Numbered from the stretch's first letter, positions 7,920 to 18,390 are shown. The stretch: DNA of 64,000 nt from Nitrospirota bacterium (GCA_021801345.1 JAJYYA010000067.1:1-64000), one strand, 5' to 3'. Translations and numbers: made by a program. Notes: generated by a model from the sequence alone, not told the origin.

Positions 7920-9296
7920 ATGGGATCATGGCGACCGGACCATGCCGGACTCCGCCCCCTCGAAAAAAAAGAGCGCAGCTACGCTTTCATGGACCTCTTT
8001 TGGAACTGGTTCGGAGACAGCGCCAACGCCTCGAGCTGGTATTTCGGAGGTCTTCTGGCCTTGGCCGGACTCCCGGTACTCCTGTGGAACACTGTTTTCT
8101 GGACCCCGCTGATCATCCTTCCCTGGGCGACCCTGGCCTGGATTTCCGCCCGAACCGGGGCGACAACGGTCGTTCTCGCCCGACCGGCTCTGGGCACGCG
8201 GGAGGGAACACTCTTCATGGGTGTGGCCGAAACCTTTGTTCAGCTCGGATGGACCACCGTCACAACCTATATCGGAGCTCTCTCCCTCGTCCACATCGTC
8301 GAAGGATCGGCCAAGGCGTCCCACGCGTCTTCTTTTTCCCTCCCCATGATTCTCTCCCTTCTGACCATCAGCCTCGTTCAGGGGGGTGTCGCTGCGGCGG
8401 GGGCGGAGGCCATCCGATGGCTAAAATGGATCACCTCCATTCTGCTGATTCTCCTGGGAGGTCTCGAAACCGTTCAACTTTTCCGGCAGTTCGGCCTCAC
8501 CCCCCTCCTTCATACCGTCCCGGCGCCCTCCTCCTTTTCGGCCTCCCGCCTTTTTGACATCTCGGTCATCAATGTCTGGACCTGGCTCCAAGTGGGGGAC
8601 TTCGGACGTTTTTCAAAAACGGAGAGGGGAGCCTTTCTGGGGTCTTGGCTGGGACTTTGGGCCGGGCAGGCCTGGTTTGTCCTGGTGGGGGCCCTGGCCG
8701 TCATCGGATTGGGAGTGGCGACCGGCCATCTCAGCGCCGACGACAGCGATCCTTCGCGTCTCATGGAACGGCTGGGCCTTTCCTGGGTGGCCCTTTCGGT
8801 CATCTTTCTTTCCTGCGTCAGCGTCAGCGCGAGCAATCTCTACGGTGCCGGCATGGGACTTTTATCCCTTATCTTGCGAAAGTCCCCCGGCGATCCGGCC
8901 CCGGCACTGGCCATCGTCAGCCTCACACAAATCGCCACCGCCTTTATCCCGCTCTTCTTTGGAAGCTTCATCGGTTTTTTCACCGACTTTCTCACAACGA
9001 TTGGAGGAATTTTTGTCCCCCTGTGGAGCCTTGTCTTGACGGAGGTCCTTTTCCGGAAGCGACTCCAAGCGAAAAATCCCTTCGCCCAGCCGCCTGACTC
9101 CCTCTACTGGGAGGATCAGAAGGCCAATCCTGCCGGCTGGGTGGCCCTGATTTCCGGTGCACTCTTCTACTATGCCGCCCCGCTGCTCATTCCCCACGCA
9201 CTGGAGTCTACAGGCGTCACACTTCCGACGATCCTCCTGACCGGAGGACTTTTTCTCCTTCTCAAGATCCCTTCGATCCTGTCAGGATCCCGATAA
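7920..9296 (+). CDS. NCS1-type purine/cytosine permease-like transporter
   Basis: This 458-aa integral membrane protein has about twelve hydrophobic segments. The N-terminal stretch after LEKKERSYAF, with WNWFGDSANASSWYFGG in the first membrane segment, and the second segment PWATLAWISARTGATTVVLARPALG resemble nucleobase:cation symporters of the cytosine permease (CodB) type. The ATG at 7920 has AAGGA about seven bases upstream. A TTG at 7902 is in frame but has no good site. Substrate specificity cannot be read from the sequence; cytosine, other nucleobases, hydantoins or thiamin precursors are all transported by relatives. It stands alone, with no deaminase nearby. Confidence 0.75.
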   Translation: MGSWRPDHAGLRPLEKKERSYAFMDLFWNWFGDSANASSWYFGGLLALAGLPVLLWNTVFWTPLIILPWATLAWISARTGATTVVLARPALGTREGTLFMGVAETFVQLGWTTVTTYIGALSLVHIVEGSAKASHASSFSLPMILSLLTISLVQGGVAAAGAEAIRWLKWITSILLILLGGLETVQLFRQFGLTPLLHTVPAPSSFSASRLFDISVINVWTWLQVGDFGRFSKTERGAFLGSWLGLWAGQAWFVLVGALAVIGLGVATGHLSADDSDPSRLMERLGLSWVALSVIFLSCVSVSASNLYGAGMGLLSLILRKSPGDPAPALAIVSLTQIATAFIPLFFGSFIGFFTDFLTTIGGIFVPLWSLVLTEVLFRKRLQAKNPFAQPPDSLYWEDQKANPAGWVALISGALFYYAAPLLIPHALESTGVTLPTILLTGGLFLLLKIPSILSGSR

Positions 9297-9470
9297 TCGA
9301 CTCGGGGTCGCAAGTCAATGTGTTATGGGAAAAGAGGGCGCTGTCTTCTTGTTGTCGAAAGATCCGTTTGGAAAGAACAAAAGGAGAACTCAGGAAAGCA
9401 GGAAAGAGGCTGATCGGTCGCACACAGAGATCTCAGATATGCCGAAAAGGCGCGACGGAAAGGTGATCCG

Positions 9471-9512
9471 AAAAAAAAGGGGATTAGAGCCTTTCAGCTC
9501 CAACCCCCTTGA
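9471..9512 (-). terminator. Intrinsic terminator of the HU gene
   Basis: Read on the minus strand, AAGGGGGTTGGAGC pairs with GCTCTAATCCCCTT (one G-U pair and one mismatch-type pair) around a six-base loop, followed directly by eight T residues. It begins about 20 bp after the HU stop codon. Confidence 0.85.
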
Positions 9513-9530
9513 AACGTTTCGATAAAAAGA

Positions 9531-9827
9531 CTACTTCTTCTTGGGGGCCGCCTTGGAGTTCACGGACTCACGAAGGGCCTTCCCGGGGGAGAACTTCGGA
9601 GCGGTCTTCGCGGCAATCTTGATCTCTTTGCCAGTCTTCGGATTGCGGCCAGTCCGAGCCTTGCGCTGAACGGTTCCAAAGGTCCCGAATCCAACGATCG
9701 TCACCTTCTCGCCCTTTTTCATCGAGGCTTCGATGGACTTGAGGAATCCATCAACAACAGAATGGACATCCTTCTTGGAAAGTTTTGAAGACTTTGCGAC
9801 CTTTTCGATGAGCTCCGTTTTGTTCAT
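9531..9827 (-). CDS. hup: HU/IHF-family DNA-binding protein
   Basis: This histone-like nucleoid protein bends and compacts DNA as a dimer. The 98-aa product begins MNKTELIEKVA and has the beta-arm region GFGTFGTVQRKARTGRNPKTG with the conserved RxGRNPxTG tip. It ends in a lysine-rich tail (AAPKKK). AAGGAG lies seven bases before the ATG at 9827. The frame is open a further 16 codons upstream, but those codons are unlike the family. The gene is monocistronic, with an intrinsic terminator downstream. HU versus IHF subunit cannot be decided with certainty; the tip sequence favours HU. Confidence 0.95.
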   Translation of the reverse strand: MNKTELIEKVAKSSKLSKKDVHSVVDGFLKSIEASMKKGEKVTIVGFGTFGTVQRKARTGRNPKTGKEIKIAAKTAPKFSPGKALRESVNSKAAPKKK

Positions 9828-10616
9828 GAACGATCTCCTTGAAGAAGGGTGAGTGAGTCTTTCTGCATCTGTCAAAAATAATATAAAGTTCTGTCCACCT
9901 ATCCCCGACAGGATAAAACAAGAAAAAAAAAAAAGATAGTCTCTGTTTCTGACTCTTTCTAAATTCTTTCATCCAAAAGACCTGAAAACAGTAAGACTAC
10001 CTCATTTTACATTTAACCAATGATGTTTAATTGAAGTAAAAAAAATAACTTTCCCTGAAGTTCTCCTCAGAAAAATCACATTTTCTCCCGATATCCCCTC
10101 ATCTTCTAAAAAGACTCATTCTCAGAAAGAAAAGAAATTCCCGCGAAGATCCCGGAACTGCTCCGAAAAGCTACAGGCCAAGAAAATGACGCTCGCCGTG
10201 TCTTGCGAAAGCCAAAAAGACGCTGTCCTCGGACAGCCTTGGAGAAGTAGGGGTCTGATTCTCGCCGGCACGTCTTTCTCGAGGGCACATTCTACCCAAA
10301 TTGTGACAACGTCCCACAAAGAGAGACCTTTGCCCTGCCTGAAAAATAGCATCCCCTTGATTTCTGGGAACGAGATTCTCCTTCCCAGCCTGAAAAAATC
10401 AAACAAAAAATAATAAGTTTTTACTGATGAAAAATCATTGAAAACTTTTGGAATCGAACTGTTGAGTCTTGATCTCTTATCCTGTAATGTGTGAGATTAT
10501 GGGACCAGAATTCTCACGCCCAGAAGATTTTTTCACACCGAGAGAGCCGGCCGAGGAGTTCGTCCCAGTCTCATCTCGTAGCCCTATCCTGCCTGAGAAC
10601 ACTATCCAGGAGAGTC
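9828..10616. other. AT-rich intergenic region upstream of hup and the tpsB locus
   Basis: This 789-bp stretch is far more AT-rich than the rest of the window and holds no gene I can support. It contains long A-tracts (for example about 9917-9936), which would favour curved DNA and probably includes the hup promoter. A perfect TTGACA (minus strand, near 9873-9868) has no obvious -10. At the right-hand end, weak promoter-like elements occur at about 10460-10490. Short frames here have no ribosome-binding sites. A regulatory RNA is possible but cannot be shown. Confidence 0.45.
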
Positions 10617-10808
10617 ATGCGTCGTTTTAAAAAGATCGATCTGCCCCGTGTCGCCCTTTCTCCCGAAGGGGCGACAACAAATCTCCGAAGTCCCCTCCTC
10701 CCGACCCTTTTTTCCCCCTCGGGCAAAAGACCCTTCTTCGCCTCTTTAACCGGTGATGACACGCCTTTTGCCTCATTCCTTTCTGGCTCGCGCAGAGGGT
10801 GCGATTGA
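10617..10808 (+). CDS. Small basic ORF overlapping the start of the TpsB gene
   Basis: This 63-codon frame starts at an ATG preceded by AGGAG at five bases, a better site than the one in front of the next gene. The product (MRRFKKIDLPRVALS at the start) is rich in Arg, Ser and Pro and matches no family I know. Its stop overlaps the GTG start of the TpsB-like gene by ten bases, so its translation could deliver ribosomes to that start. A GTCGCCC/GGGCGAC stem-loop occurs within its 5' half. It may be a leader peptide rather than a functional protein; alternatively translation of tpsB may begin elsewhere. Confidence 0.35.
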   Translation: MRRFKKIDLPRVALSPEGATTNLRSPLLPTLFSPSGKRPFFASLTGDDTPFASFLSGSRRGCD

Positions 10809-13072
10809 TCGACCCCAAGGTTCTCCAGAATTTTTTGCGGCCGTTTATGGCAACCGTTCCTCTTCTCTTCTTCCTCACCGGGGAGGCGCTCCTCCAACCG
10901 GAGAAGATTTTGGCCGACCCCATGGAGGAGACCCTTCCCTGCCCTCCCGGCCAGCCGGAAATCTCCCCTCTGAGATGCATCCCTCCTGCCCCTCCCATTT
11001 CCGGGCGGGCGCACACGGAGACTCCTCGCCACGACCTTCGCTACCGCCATGACATTGTCTTCACAGTCAAGATCACAAAGAAGAATTGGAGAAAAGACTT
11101 CAGGCGGCGCGTTGCCGCCAAAGTCGCCAAACGGGCCTACCCCCACCCGACAATGGAGGAATTTGCCATCCTCGACACCACCATCCGCTTTCTCGGGAAC
11201 GAGGAGATGCACCTTCATGTCAGGCGCCTACATCCCACACTCTACAAGATCCGGGTCTCGAAGGAGAGATTGAACTGGCTCGAAAGGCGCCTCATTCGGG
11301 CTGTCAAACAGGGCCACCTCGACTACAGGGTGGCGGCGATCCGATATAATGGAGGAAACCGATCACAGCAAATGTTTCTCAAAAAAGCCATCCCGCTGCC
11401 GCCCGACTCGATCATGGACTCATCCGTCCTTGCCAAGAGGCTCTACCAGATCAGCCAGGTCACAGGGTTCAAGCGCGCCGACGCCATCTTCAGCGCCGCC
11501 GTCTATCCCCGCCCTGTCCACTTCGACGCCGCCCACGGCTACTCCCGGGGGATCCGTTTCATCATTCACACAAAAGATCCCCACTGGAGCCACAGTATTC
11601 GTCGAAGCATCGTCCTCTATGTGGCAAAACTTGTTTTCGACCTGAAAAACCCCTTCGCCCAGGAGATCGCGCTCTTAGTCGCCAGCCACTCGGAGTCGCT
11701 GTTCTGGAAACCCATGACCATCTCGATCGCCTCCCATGACACCTATCGGGTCCAGGTCCCGGTCCAGCTCCTTCGCAACATCCGAAACGCCCTTGTGGCA
11801 AGGTCGCAGGTCGGACTTCTCGCCCCTTCCGGTCAAACGGCCCCCGCCTCCTCCCTCGACGAGTTCCGGAACGGCTCGATTCTATCCACCCAGGCACTCA
11901 ATACCTCTGTGAGCGACGAGAAGGTCACCCCTCGCTCCCAAGAGATCATGGAGCCGGTCTCCGGACCCGAGTTTGAAAATCTCCTTCTCCACATCACCCC
12001 GACCCCGCTCTTCGAAGGAAGCCAAGTCGAAGTGGACAACTACGGCTACGCACCCACGGGAGCGGTCGTCCCGACCTTCACTGGGGTCATCAACAATGCC
12101 GGAACTGCCGGAGGGCTACTAAGCCTCAACGCCTCGACAAGCTTCGGAGGATTGAACTCGGCGACCCTCTCCTACTCGCTGCCCGGGAGCCTCACAACCC
12201 GGGCAGGAATCGATCTCAATGCGATGAACTATGTGATCGGGCGAGGATACTCCCCCTGGGGACAAGGCCCAAACGCCGCCCAGCAAGCGGCACTGGGAAT
12301 TGCCGGTGACAGCTTCGGGGGGGACCTCTGGAGCCAGCAGGCCCTGATCGAACGTCAGGACAGATCTCTTTTCATCAAGGAGATGGGATTCTGGAAAGCC
12401 TTCCAGGATACCTACTCCCCCACCGCCCAAAACCTCCGCCAGGTCCCGGGGGGCACCCTCGACCTCAACGGCTTTATCAATCTCCGGAACGTCGTCCTGA
12501 GCTTCGATCTTTCCGATACGGCCTACGACCTTATTCAGGGGGCGGGGTCAAGTCCATCCACGGGATTTGCCACGACAACGGACGGGGTTCGCGATTATGC
12601 CGATCTCACGGGGACCTTCCGGCTCAACCTCTCAAAGGTCTATGCTTTTATCTTGACCACTGTGGATCAGGAAGCGATGGGGGGGCTGCTCGACCCCATG
12701 CTCCAGGCCACCCTCGGGGGCATGGGCAATGTCCGGGCTCTTCCGACGGCCTCGCTATTCGGAAACAACCTCGACAGCGCCTCCTTGAGTTTGTCTCGAA
12801 ATACACCGACAAGACTGGGCGACCTCTCGGAGTCCCTCTTTTTTGATTTGGGCGAGGTGTCGGGATCAGGCGGAACCTATAACGCCATGGGGCCGGGGGT
12901 CGAAGTCTCACTGAACGCTTCCCACCTCTATATGAAACTCGATGTGGCAATTCCGGTAGGACCGCTTCCGGTCGCCACGCTCGGCCCTTCGATTCCGGCA
13001 CTGACGGGAGAGAACATCTCCCAGGGGGAAATTCCGATCCAAGGATGGCTCTCTATCGCCGTCAAGTATTGA
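10799..13072 (+). CDS. TpsB/ShlB/FhaC-type outer-membrane transporter (two-partner secretion)
   Basis: The 757-aa product looks like an outer-membrane transporter of the two-partner secretion (Omp85-related) class. A signal-like hydrophobic stretch lies at residues 17-32. The middle (about 60-390) is divergent and should hold POTRA-type periplasmic domains. From about residue 400 the order of motifs matches the ShlB/FhaC barrel: VDNYGYAPTG, a repeated aromatic/hydrophobic alternation, ATLGGMGNVRALP (the family slGG-VRGf motif), ESLFFDLGEV (F-D-G) and GPGVEVSLN. The sequence ends with the aromatic-terminated IAVKY expected for BAM substrates. I keep the GTG at 10799 as start; an ATG at 10847 would begin within the signal sequence. 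The next gene encodes a secreted low-complexity protein that is the obvious candidate partner. Confidence 0.65.
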   Translation: MRLIDPKVLQNFLRPFMATVPLLFFLTGEALLQPEKILADPMEETLPCPPGQPEISPLRCIPPAPPISGRAHTETPRHDLRYRHDIVFTVKITKKNWRKDFRRRVAAKVAKRAYPHPTMEEFAILDTTIRFLGNEEMHLHVRRLHPTLYKIRVSKERLNWLERRLIRAVKQGHLDYRVAAIRYNGGNRSQQMFLKKAIPLPPDSIMDSSVLAKRLYQISQVTGFKRADAIFSAAVYPRPVHFDAAHGYSRGIRFIIHTKDPHWSHSIRRSIVLYVAKLVFDLKNPFAQEIALLVASHSESLFWKPMTISIASHDTYRVQVPVQLLRNIRNALVARSQVGLLAPSGQTAPASSLDEFRNGSILSTQALNTSVSDEKVTPRSQEIMEPVSGPEFENLLLHITPTPLFEGSQVEVDNYGYAPTGAVVPTFTGVINNAGTAGGLLSLNASTSFGGLNSATLSYSLPGSLTTRAGIDLNAMNYVIGRGYSPWGQGPNAAQQAALGIAGDSFGGDLWSQQALIERQDRSLFIKEMGFWKAFQDTYSPTAQNLRQVPGGTLDLNGFINLRNVVLSFDLSDTAYDLIQGAGSSPSTGFATTTDGVRDYADLTGTFRLNLSKVYAFILTTVDQEAMGGLLDPMLQATLGGMGNVRALPTASLFGNNLDSASLSLSRNTPTRLGDLSESLFFDLGEVSGSGGTYNAMGPGVEVSLNASHLYMKLDVAIPVGPLPVATLGPSIPALTGENISQGEIPIQGWLSIAVKY

Positions 13073-13131
13073 CGGAAGTCCCTGTCTCAGTTTTTGGGCC
13101 CCGCCTCCGAAGCAATGGAGCCTCTCTTGTA

Positions 13132-13159
13132 TTGACAAACAAACAAAGAACGATAAAAT
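13132..13159 (+). promoter_or_regulatory. Sigma70-type promoter for the Ser/Thr-rich secreted protein gene
   Basis: TTGACA (13132-13137) and TAAAAT (13154-13159) are separated by 16 bp in an AT-rich patch between the transporter gene and the low-complexity gene. Transcription would begin about 70 bp before the ATG at 13235, so the secreted protein can be expressed independently of its neighbour. Confidence 0.7.
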
Positions 13160-13234
13160 CAATCAGGTTAATGCAGACTCTCCCGTCAGATCTGCCGTCG
13201 AAAATCGGGAAGGACCTCTTGAGGAATGTGCCCC

Positions 13235-14650
13235 ATGGCGAAAGACCGCAACAGAACACCTAAAATAAAGGGAACCCCCCGGTTCAGTCTTGTCACCGTT
13301 TTTCTCTCGGGACTTCTCTCCCTCGGAATCGCCCCCAAAGGGGCAGACGCCCATCCCCATCAGGGGAAGGGCGCCCCCCTCCCCTCATCCCCCCAGACGA
13401 ATCACCAAAATGCTCCGACCTCTTCCCAAACCTCTCATGAACACACAAATACCCATGTCGCTTCCAAGACCGGAAACGGATCGTCGAACTCCCAAAGCAG
13501 CTCTTCTGAAACCCCTCTCTGGGCCACATATACAGGCTCGCAGGAATCCTCCCGATCGCACCAGAACTCTGAATCACAGGGAAAACCAAAATCGAGCACC
13601 AGCGACAATAACGCCCAGGAGGGAGGATCTTCCACCCGGGGCTCCTCCTTTGACTCTTCAAAAAACACGGCAGGAGATCACACGAACTCCCAGTCCAAAA
13701 GCTCTCAGAGCGGAAAATCGACCGGGCAGACAACTGCCCACACCCAGAATGAGGGCAGCGACTCCGGATCCGGGCAGAGCTCCACGGGATCCGATCTTAC
13801 TCATCCACCACACCCGAGTCTCTCCCGCACCACCCCTTTAGCGGACACCGATCCGTCGAACCCCGACGGCACGCACGCCACCGCTCCGAATTCCGGGAGC
13901 GACACATCCCTCTCCGTCACTCACGCATCGGACAACAACACGAATCCCCACGCCGACTTCAATCGCGAACAGCAGACGACGCCGCCCAATCCGACACCCC
14001 TTCCGGTCACATCCACCACATCCCCCGCCCAGACAGATGGGGCAGGAGAAACCCCCTCCTCAGGGTCGACAAGCTCGCCCGATTCCTCTTCCTCAACGAT
14101 CTCGGTGACCGAACCTTCCCAGGGGGGAACTCAGACATCCTCCACCACATCGTCTTCCACGCCCCTTTCCTCGACAGAAACAACATCCTCGACGACGGAG
14201 ACCACGCCATCGGAAGGGGGCGCCGGACCTTCCTCGACACCGACGACAACGCAAGTCACATCCTCTCAGCCCACAACGATCACCACCCCCTCGGAAAGCG
14301 GTTCGGGAACACAGACGATTACCACATTTACCCCCTCGACCTCGTCAAACACCTTGAGCAGCCCCTTTCAGGGAACAACTCCCCCGACCATCGATATTAT
14401 CGTCGCGAACTCTCCGGCCACAGGCTCCGATGACGGCACCGGACCCAGTACGGGCGCTCCGGCTCCAGCCCCCCCCTCCTCCTTCTCCTTTGATGCTCCT
14501 GCCACTGGCACCCAAAGCGCCTCCTCGGGCTCTTCAAACGATACCGCTTCGACGATCTCCGACTCCGGCACATCCTCTGTCACCGTTCTCATTCCCGGGA
14601 TTGCCGATCAGGGGGTCGACATTCTGGAGGCAAAGGATTCGCGCAATTGA
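13235..14650 (+). CDS. Secreted Ser/Thr-rich low-complexity protein
   Basis: This 471-aa product has a signal peptide (basic start, then RFSLVTVFLSGLLSLGIAP) with likely cleavage after GADA. The rest is almost entirely Ser, Thr, Pro, Gly, Asn and Gln, with no cysteine after the signal peptide and hardly any hydrophobic cluster until the last 20 residues. Composition shifts along the chain: His/Asn/Ser-rich first, then runs of Ser/Thr with Glu, then a Pro/Ala/Ser section. Nothing resembles the FhaB-type TPS domain. GAGGA stands nine bases before the ATG at 13235; an ATG at 13226 is too close to that site. Disordered mucin-like surface or matrix proteins have this look. Export through the adjacent TpsB-like barrel is inference. 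Confidence 0.7.
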   Translation: MAKDRNRTPKIKGTPRFSLVTVFLSGLLSLGIAPKGADAHPHQGKGAPLPSSPQTNHQNAPTSSQTSHEHTNTHVASKTGNGSSNSQSSSSETPLWATYTGSQESSRSHQNSESQGKPKSSTSDNNAQEGGSSTRGSSFDSSKNTAGDHTNSQSKSSQSGKSTGQTTAHTQNEGSDSGSGQSSTGSDLTHPPHPSLSRTTPLADTDPSNPDGTHATAPNSGSDTSLSVTHASDNNTNPHADFNREQQTTPPNPTPLPVTSTTSPAQTDGAGETPSSGSTSSPDSSSSTISVTEPSQGGTQTSSTTSSSTPLSSTETTSSTTETTPSEGGAGPSSTPTTTQVTSSQPTTITTPSESGSGTQTITTFTPSTSSNTLSSPFQGTTPPTIDIIVANSPATGSDDGTGPSTGAPAPAPPSSFSFDAPATGTQSASSGSSNDTASTISDSGTSSVTVLIPGIADQGVDILEAKDSRN

Positions 14651-14980
14651 CCTTCCCTTCTCCCTGCAGGAAGCAATCCCAAAGCGTTTCGCTTCTGGCG
14701 GTCCGAGTTCCCAGCCTGTCGCCGATTGTGCGCAAGCCGCAAGCTTTACCTTTTCCAAGGCCGAACCTTACGTTTAAGAAGCGTTTCTTGGGAGCCTTCA
14801 CCCAGGGTGCCTGAGAAAGGGGCACAAACGAGTCAGTGGCCAGAAGCGTTTTCCTGACAATATCCCCCCTTCCTCAAACCTCAGGCAATGCATTTAACAA
14901 GACAAAAAAGCGATGAATAGCAATCGGTTTTCCCCATTGCCATCCGTTTTTATCCTGAGCCTCAGCTCTCGGATTTTTCG
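14651..14980. other. Intergenic region between convergent genes
   Basis: No gene or clear terminator was seen in these 330 bp between the secreted-protein gene and the alcohol dehydrogenase gene. The base composition falls towards the right, where the lower-GC dehydrogenase/AraC block begins, so this may be the left edge of an acquired segment. Confidence 0.35.
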
Positions 14981-16039
14981 TTATTCGGCGTTGAGGGAGG
15001 CCATGTCGATGGAGAAGCGATACTTCACATCAGACGTCACCAGTCTCTCGTAAGCTTTGTTGATTTCCTGGATCGGGATGACCTCCACGTCGGCGGTTAT
15101 AGCGTGCGCTCCGCAGAAGTCGAGCATCTCCTGAGTCTCCTTGAGTCCCCCAATGATCGATCCCGAGAGACTGCGGCGTCCGAACAGAAGGGAGAAGGCA
15201 AAAACGGGGAGCGGCTTCTCCGGAGCCCCGACGAGTGTGATATTTCCGTCTCGTCCGAGCATATGGAGATAGGCGTTGATGTCGTGATCGGCAGAGATGG
15301 TGTCTAAAATAAAGTTGAAACTCCCCGCATGTTTTTGCATCTCTTCGGGGCTTGTGGACAGAATGACGTCATGAGCCCCGAGGCGGAGCGCATCCTCTTT
15401 TTTTCGGGGAGAGGTGGTAAAGACCACGACATGTGCTCCAAATGCTCGGGCAAACTTGACTCCCATGTGCCCCAAACCTCCGAGTCCGACCACTCCCACT
15501 TTTTTTCCTTGGATATTTCCCCAGCGACGCATAGGTGAATACGTCGTGATTCCTGCGCAGAGCAAGGGGGCGACTCCAGCAAGGTTTAGATTGGACGGAA
15601 CGCGAAGGACAAAGTGCTCGTCAACGACAATGCTCTCCGAGTATCCGCCATAGGTCACTCCGCCTAAATGTTTATCCGGAGAGTTATAGGTAAAAACCCC
15701 GTTTGGACAGAGCTGTTCCAGGTGATCTCGGCAGTTGGGACAACTCATGTCCGAGTCCACAAGACATCCCACACCCACCAGATCGCCCTGCTTGAAGGTC
15801 GTTACCGCAGACCCTACTTTTGTCACCTTTCCGACAATCTCATGACCGGGAACGACGGGGTACACCGTTGGCATGACGCTGTTCCACTCGTCCCGCACTG
15901 TGTGAAGATCGGAGTGACAGACCCCACAGTAGAGAATCTCGATCTGCACGTCACGGTCCGTGAGATCCCTTCGGGGGATTGTCTTGAAGGCCAGAGGAGA
16001 GGCGGGGGAAACGGCAGAATAGGACTTGGCATTGTACAT
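14981..16039 (-). CDS. Zinc-dependent NAD(P) alcohol dehydrogenase, YahK/cinnamyl-alcohol type
   Basis: This 352-aa medium-chain dehydrogenase would reduce aldehydes or oxidise alcohols with NADP(H). It shows the catalytic-zinc ligands in YCGVCHSDLHT and PGHEIVG, the structural-zinc cysteines in CPNCRDHLEQLC, CAGITTYSPMRRW, and the Rossmann loop VVGLGGLGHMGVKFA. The ATG at 16039 lies seven bases after AGGAG; an ATG at 16045 is too close to that site. It is 29 bp downstream of the aldo-keto reductase gene and reads the same way, so the two are probably one operon. The adjacent divergent AraC gene suggests control by a reactive carbonyl compound. Confidence 0.93.
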   Translation of the reverse strand: MYNAKSYSAVSPASPLAFKTIPRRDLTDRDVQIEILYCGVCHSDLHTVRDEWNSVMPTVYPVVPGHEIVGKVTKVGSAVTTFKQGDLVGVGCLVDSDMSCPNCRDHLEQLCPNGVFTYNSPDKHLGGVTYGGYSESIVVDEHFVLRVPSNLNLAGVAPLLCAGITTYSPMRRWGNIQGKKVGVVGLGGLGHMGVKFARAFGAHVVVFTTSPRKKEDALRLGAHDVILSTSPEEMQKHAGSFNFILDTISADHDINAYLHMLGRDGNITLVGAPEKPLPVFAFSLLFGRRSLSGSIIGGLKETQEMLDFCGAHAITADVEVIPIQEINKAYERLVTSDVKYRFSIDMASLNAE

Positions 16040-16068
16040 GGTCATGCTCCTTTTTCGTTAAAGTCACA

Positions 16069-17409
<1,341 letters not shown>

Positions 17410-18354
17410 ATGAAAAACACATTTAAATTAAAAGAGATAGAAAATGACTCGACAGACCACCCCATAAAAAGACTTGGGGAAAGCATTGCTCAATGGACCG
17501 AAGGCAAGGAGGTGTTCACGACTGCCATTTTAGGCCTCTCCCTGTTCCGAAGGGAGGCGCCGAGCGGACCGATCAGCGGGATGTACGAACCAAGCCTCTG
17601 CCTGATTGCACAAGGGTCCAAACGAGTCCTTCTCGAAGACGATATTTACGTCTACGACGCACAGCATTATCTGATCACCTCCGTCCATCTTCCTACGATC
17701 GTGGAGATCACCAGCGCCAGCCGGGAGAAGCCCTACCTAGGACTCAAACTCAAGCTCGACCTTCAAGAGGTAGCACAAATGATGGCTGATAGCCATCTCC
17801 CAAAGCCAGAAATGCAGCAATCGAACCGCGGCATGGCAACAGGAAAAGTTACCCGCCCGTTGATCGATGCCTTTTTGCGATTGCTCGACCTCCTTTCCGA
17901 AGAAAAGGACATTCCCATCTTGGCCCCTATCATTCAGCGAGAAATCCTTTACCGATTGCTCGTAGGGGAGCAAGGAAGCCGGTTGAGACAGATCGCTTTG
18001 GCCGGAAGCCAGAGCCATCAGATTGCGCGAGCGATCGACTGGTTAAAGGTTCACTTTAGAGAACCCCTCAGCATTGACCACCTTGCAAAAATGGCGGGGA
18101 TGAGCAACTCTACCTTTCATCATCATTTTCGGGCAATGACCGCTTTTAGTCCCTTGCAATTTCAGAAACAGCTGCGTCTGCAGGAGGCGAGACGATTGAT
18201 GATGGCTGATCGCCTTGATGCAGGAACGGCAGCCTTCCGGGTAGGTTATGAAAGCCCTTCCCAGTTTAGCCGAGAATATAGTCGGATGTTTGGCACCCCA
18301 CCTTTGAGAGACATTACGAGCCTGCGACAAAGGGCCATAAGCGAACAGGAATAG
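17410..18354 (+). CDS. AraC-family transcriptional regulator
   Basis: The 314-aa protein has an AraC N-terminal cupin-like sensor domain (about residues 35-190, with YEPSLCLIAQGSKRVL and YLITSVHLPT) and a C-terminal pair of helix-turn-helix units. The first HTH contains DHLAKMAGMSNSTFHHHFRA, and the second ends AAFRVGYESPSQFSREY, the family signature. It is divergent from aldo-keto reductase and alcohol dehydrogenase genes and most likely regulates them, much as YqhC controls yqhD-dkgA in E. coli. The gene is clearly less GC-rich than its neighbours, especially in its first 100 bases, which hints at transfer. A strong AAGGAGG precedes the ATG. Confidence 0.93.
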   Translation: MKNTFKLKEIENDSTDHPIKRLGESIAQWTEGKEVFTTAILGLSLFRREAPSGPISGMYEPSLCLIAQGSKRVLLEDDIYVYDAQHYLITSVHLPTIVEITSASREKPYLGLKLKLDLQEVAQMMADSHLPKPEMQQSNRGMATGKVTRPLIDAFLRLLDLLSEEKDIPILAPIIQREILYRLLVGEQGSRLRQIALAGSQSHQIARAIDWLKVHFREPLSIDHLAKMAGMSNSTFHHHFRAMTAFSPLQFQKQLRLQEARRLMMADRLDAGTAAFRVGYESPSQFSREYSRMFGTPPLRDITSLRQRAISEQE

Positions 18355-18390
18355 CTCCAGACAGAGCGGGGGATCGTTGCCATTGACAGT

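Noticed and set aside
10571-11218. 215-aa minus-strand frame.
   Set aside because: It lies opposite the transporter gene and small ORF, has no ribosome-binding site, and its composition is that of an antisense shadow.
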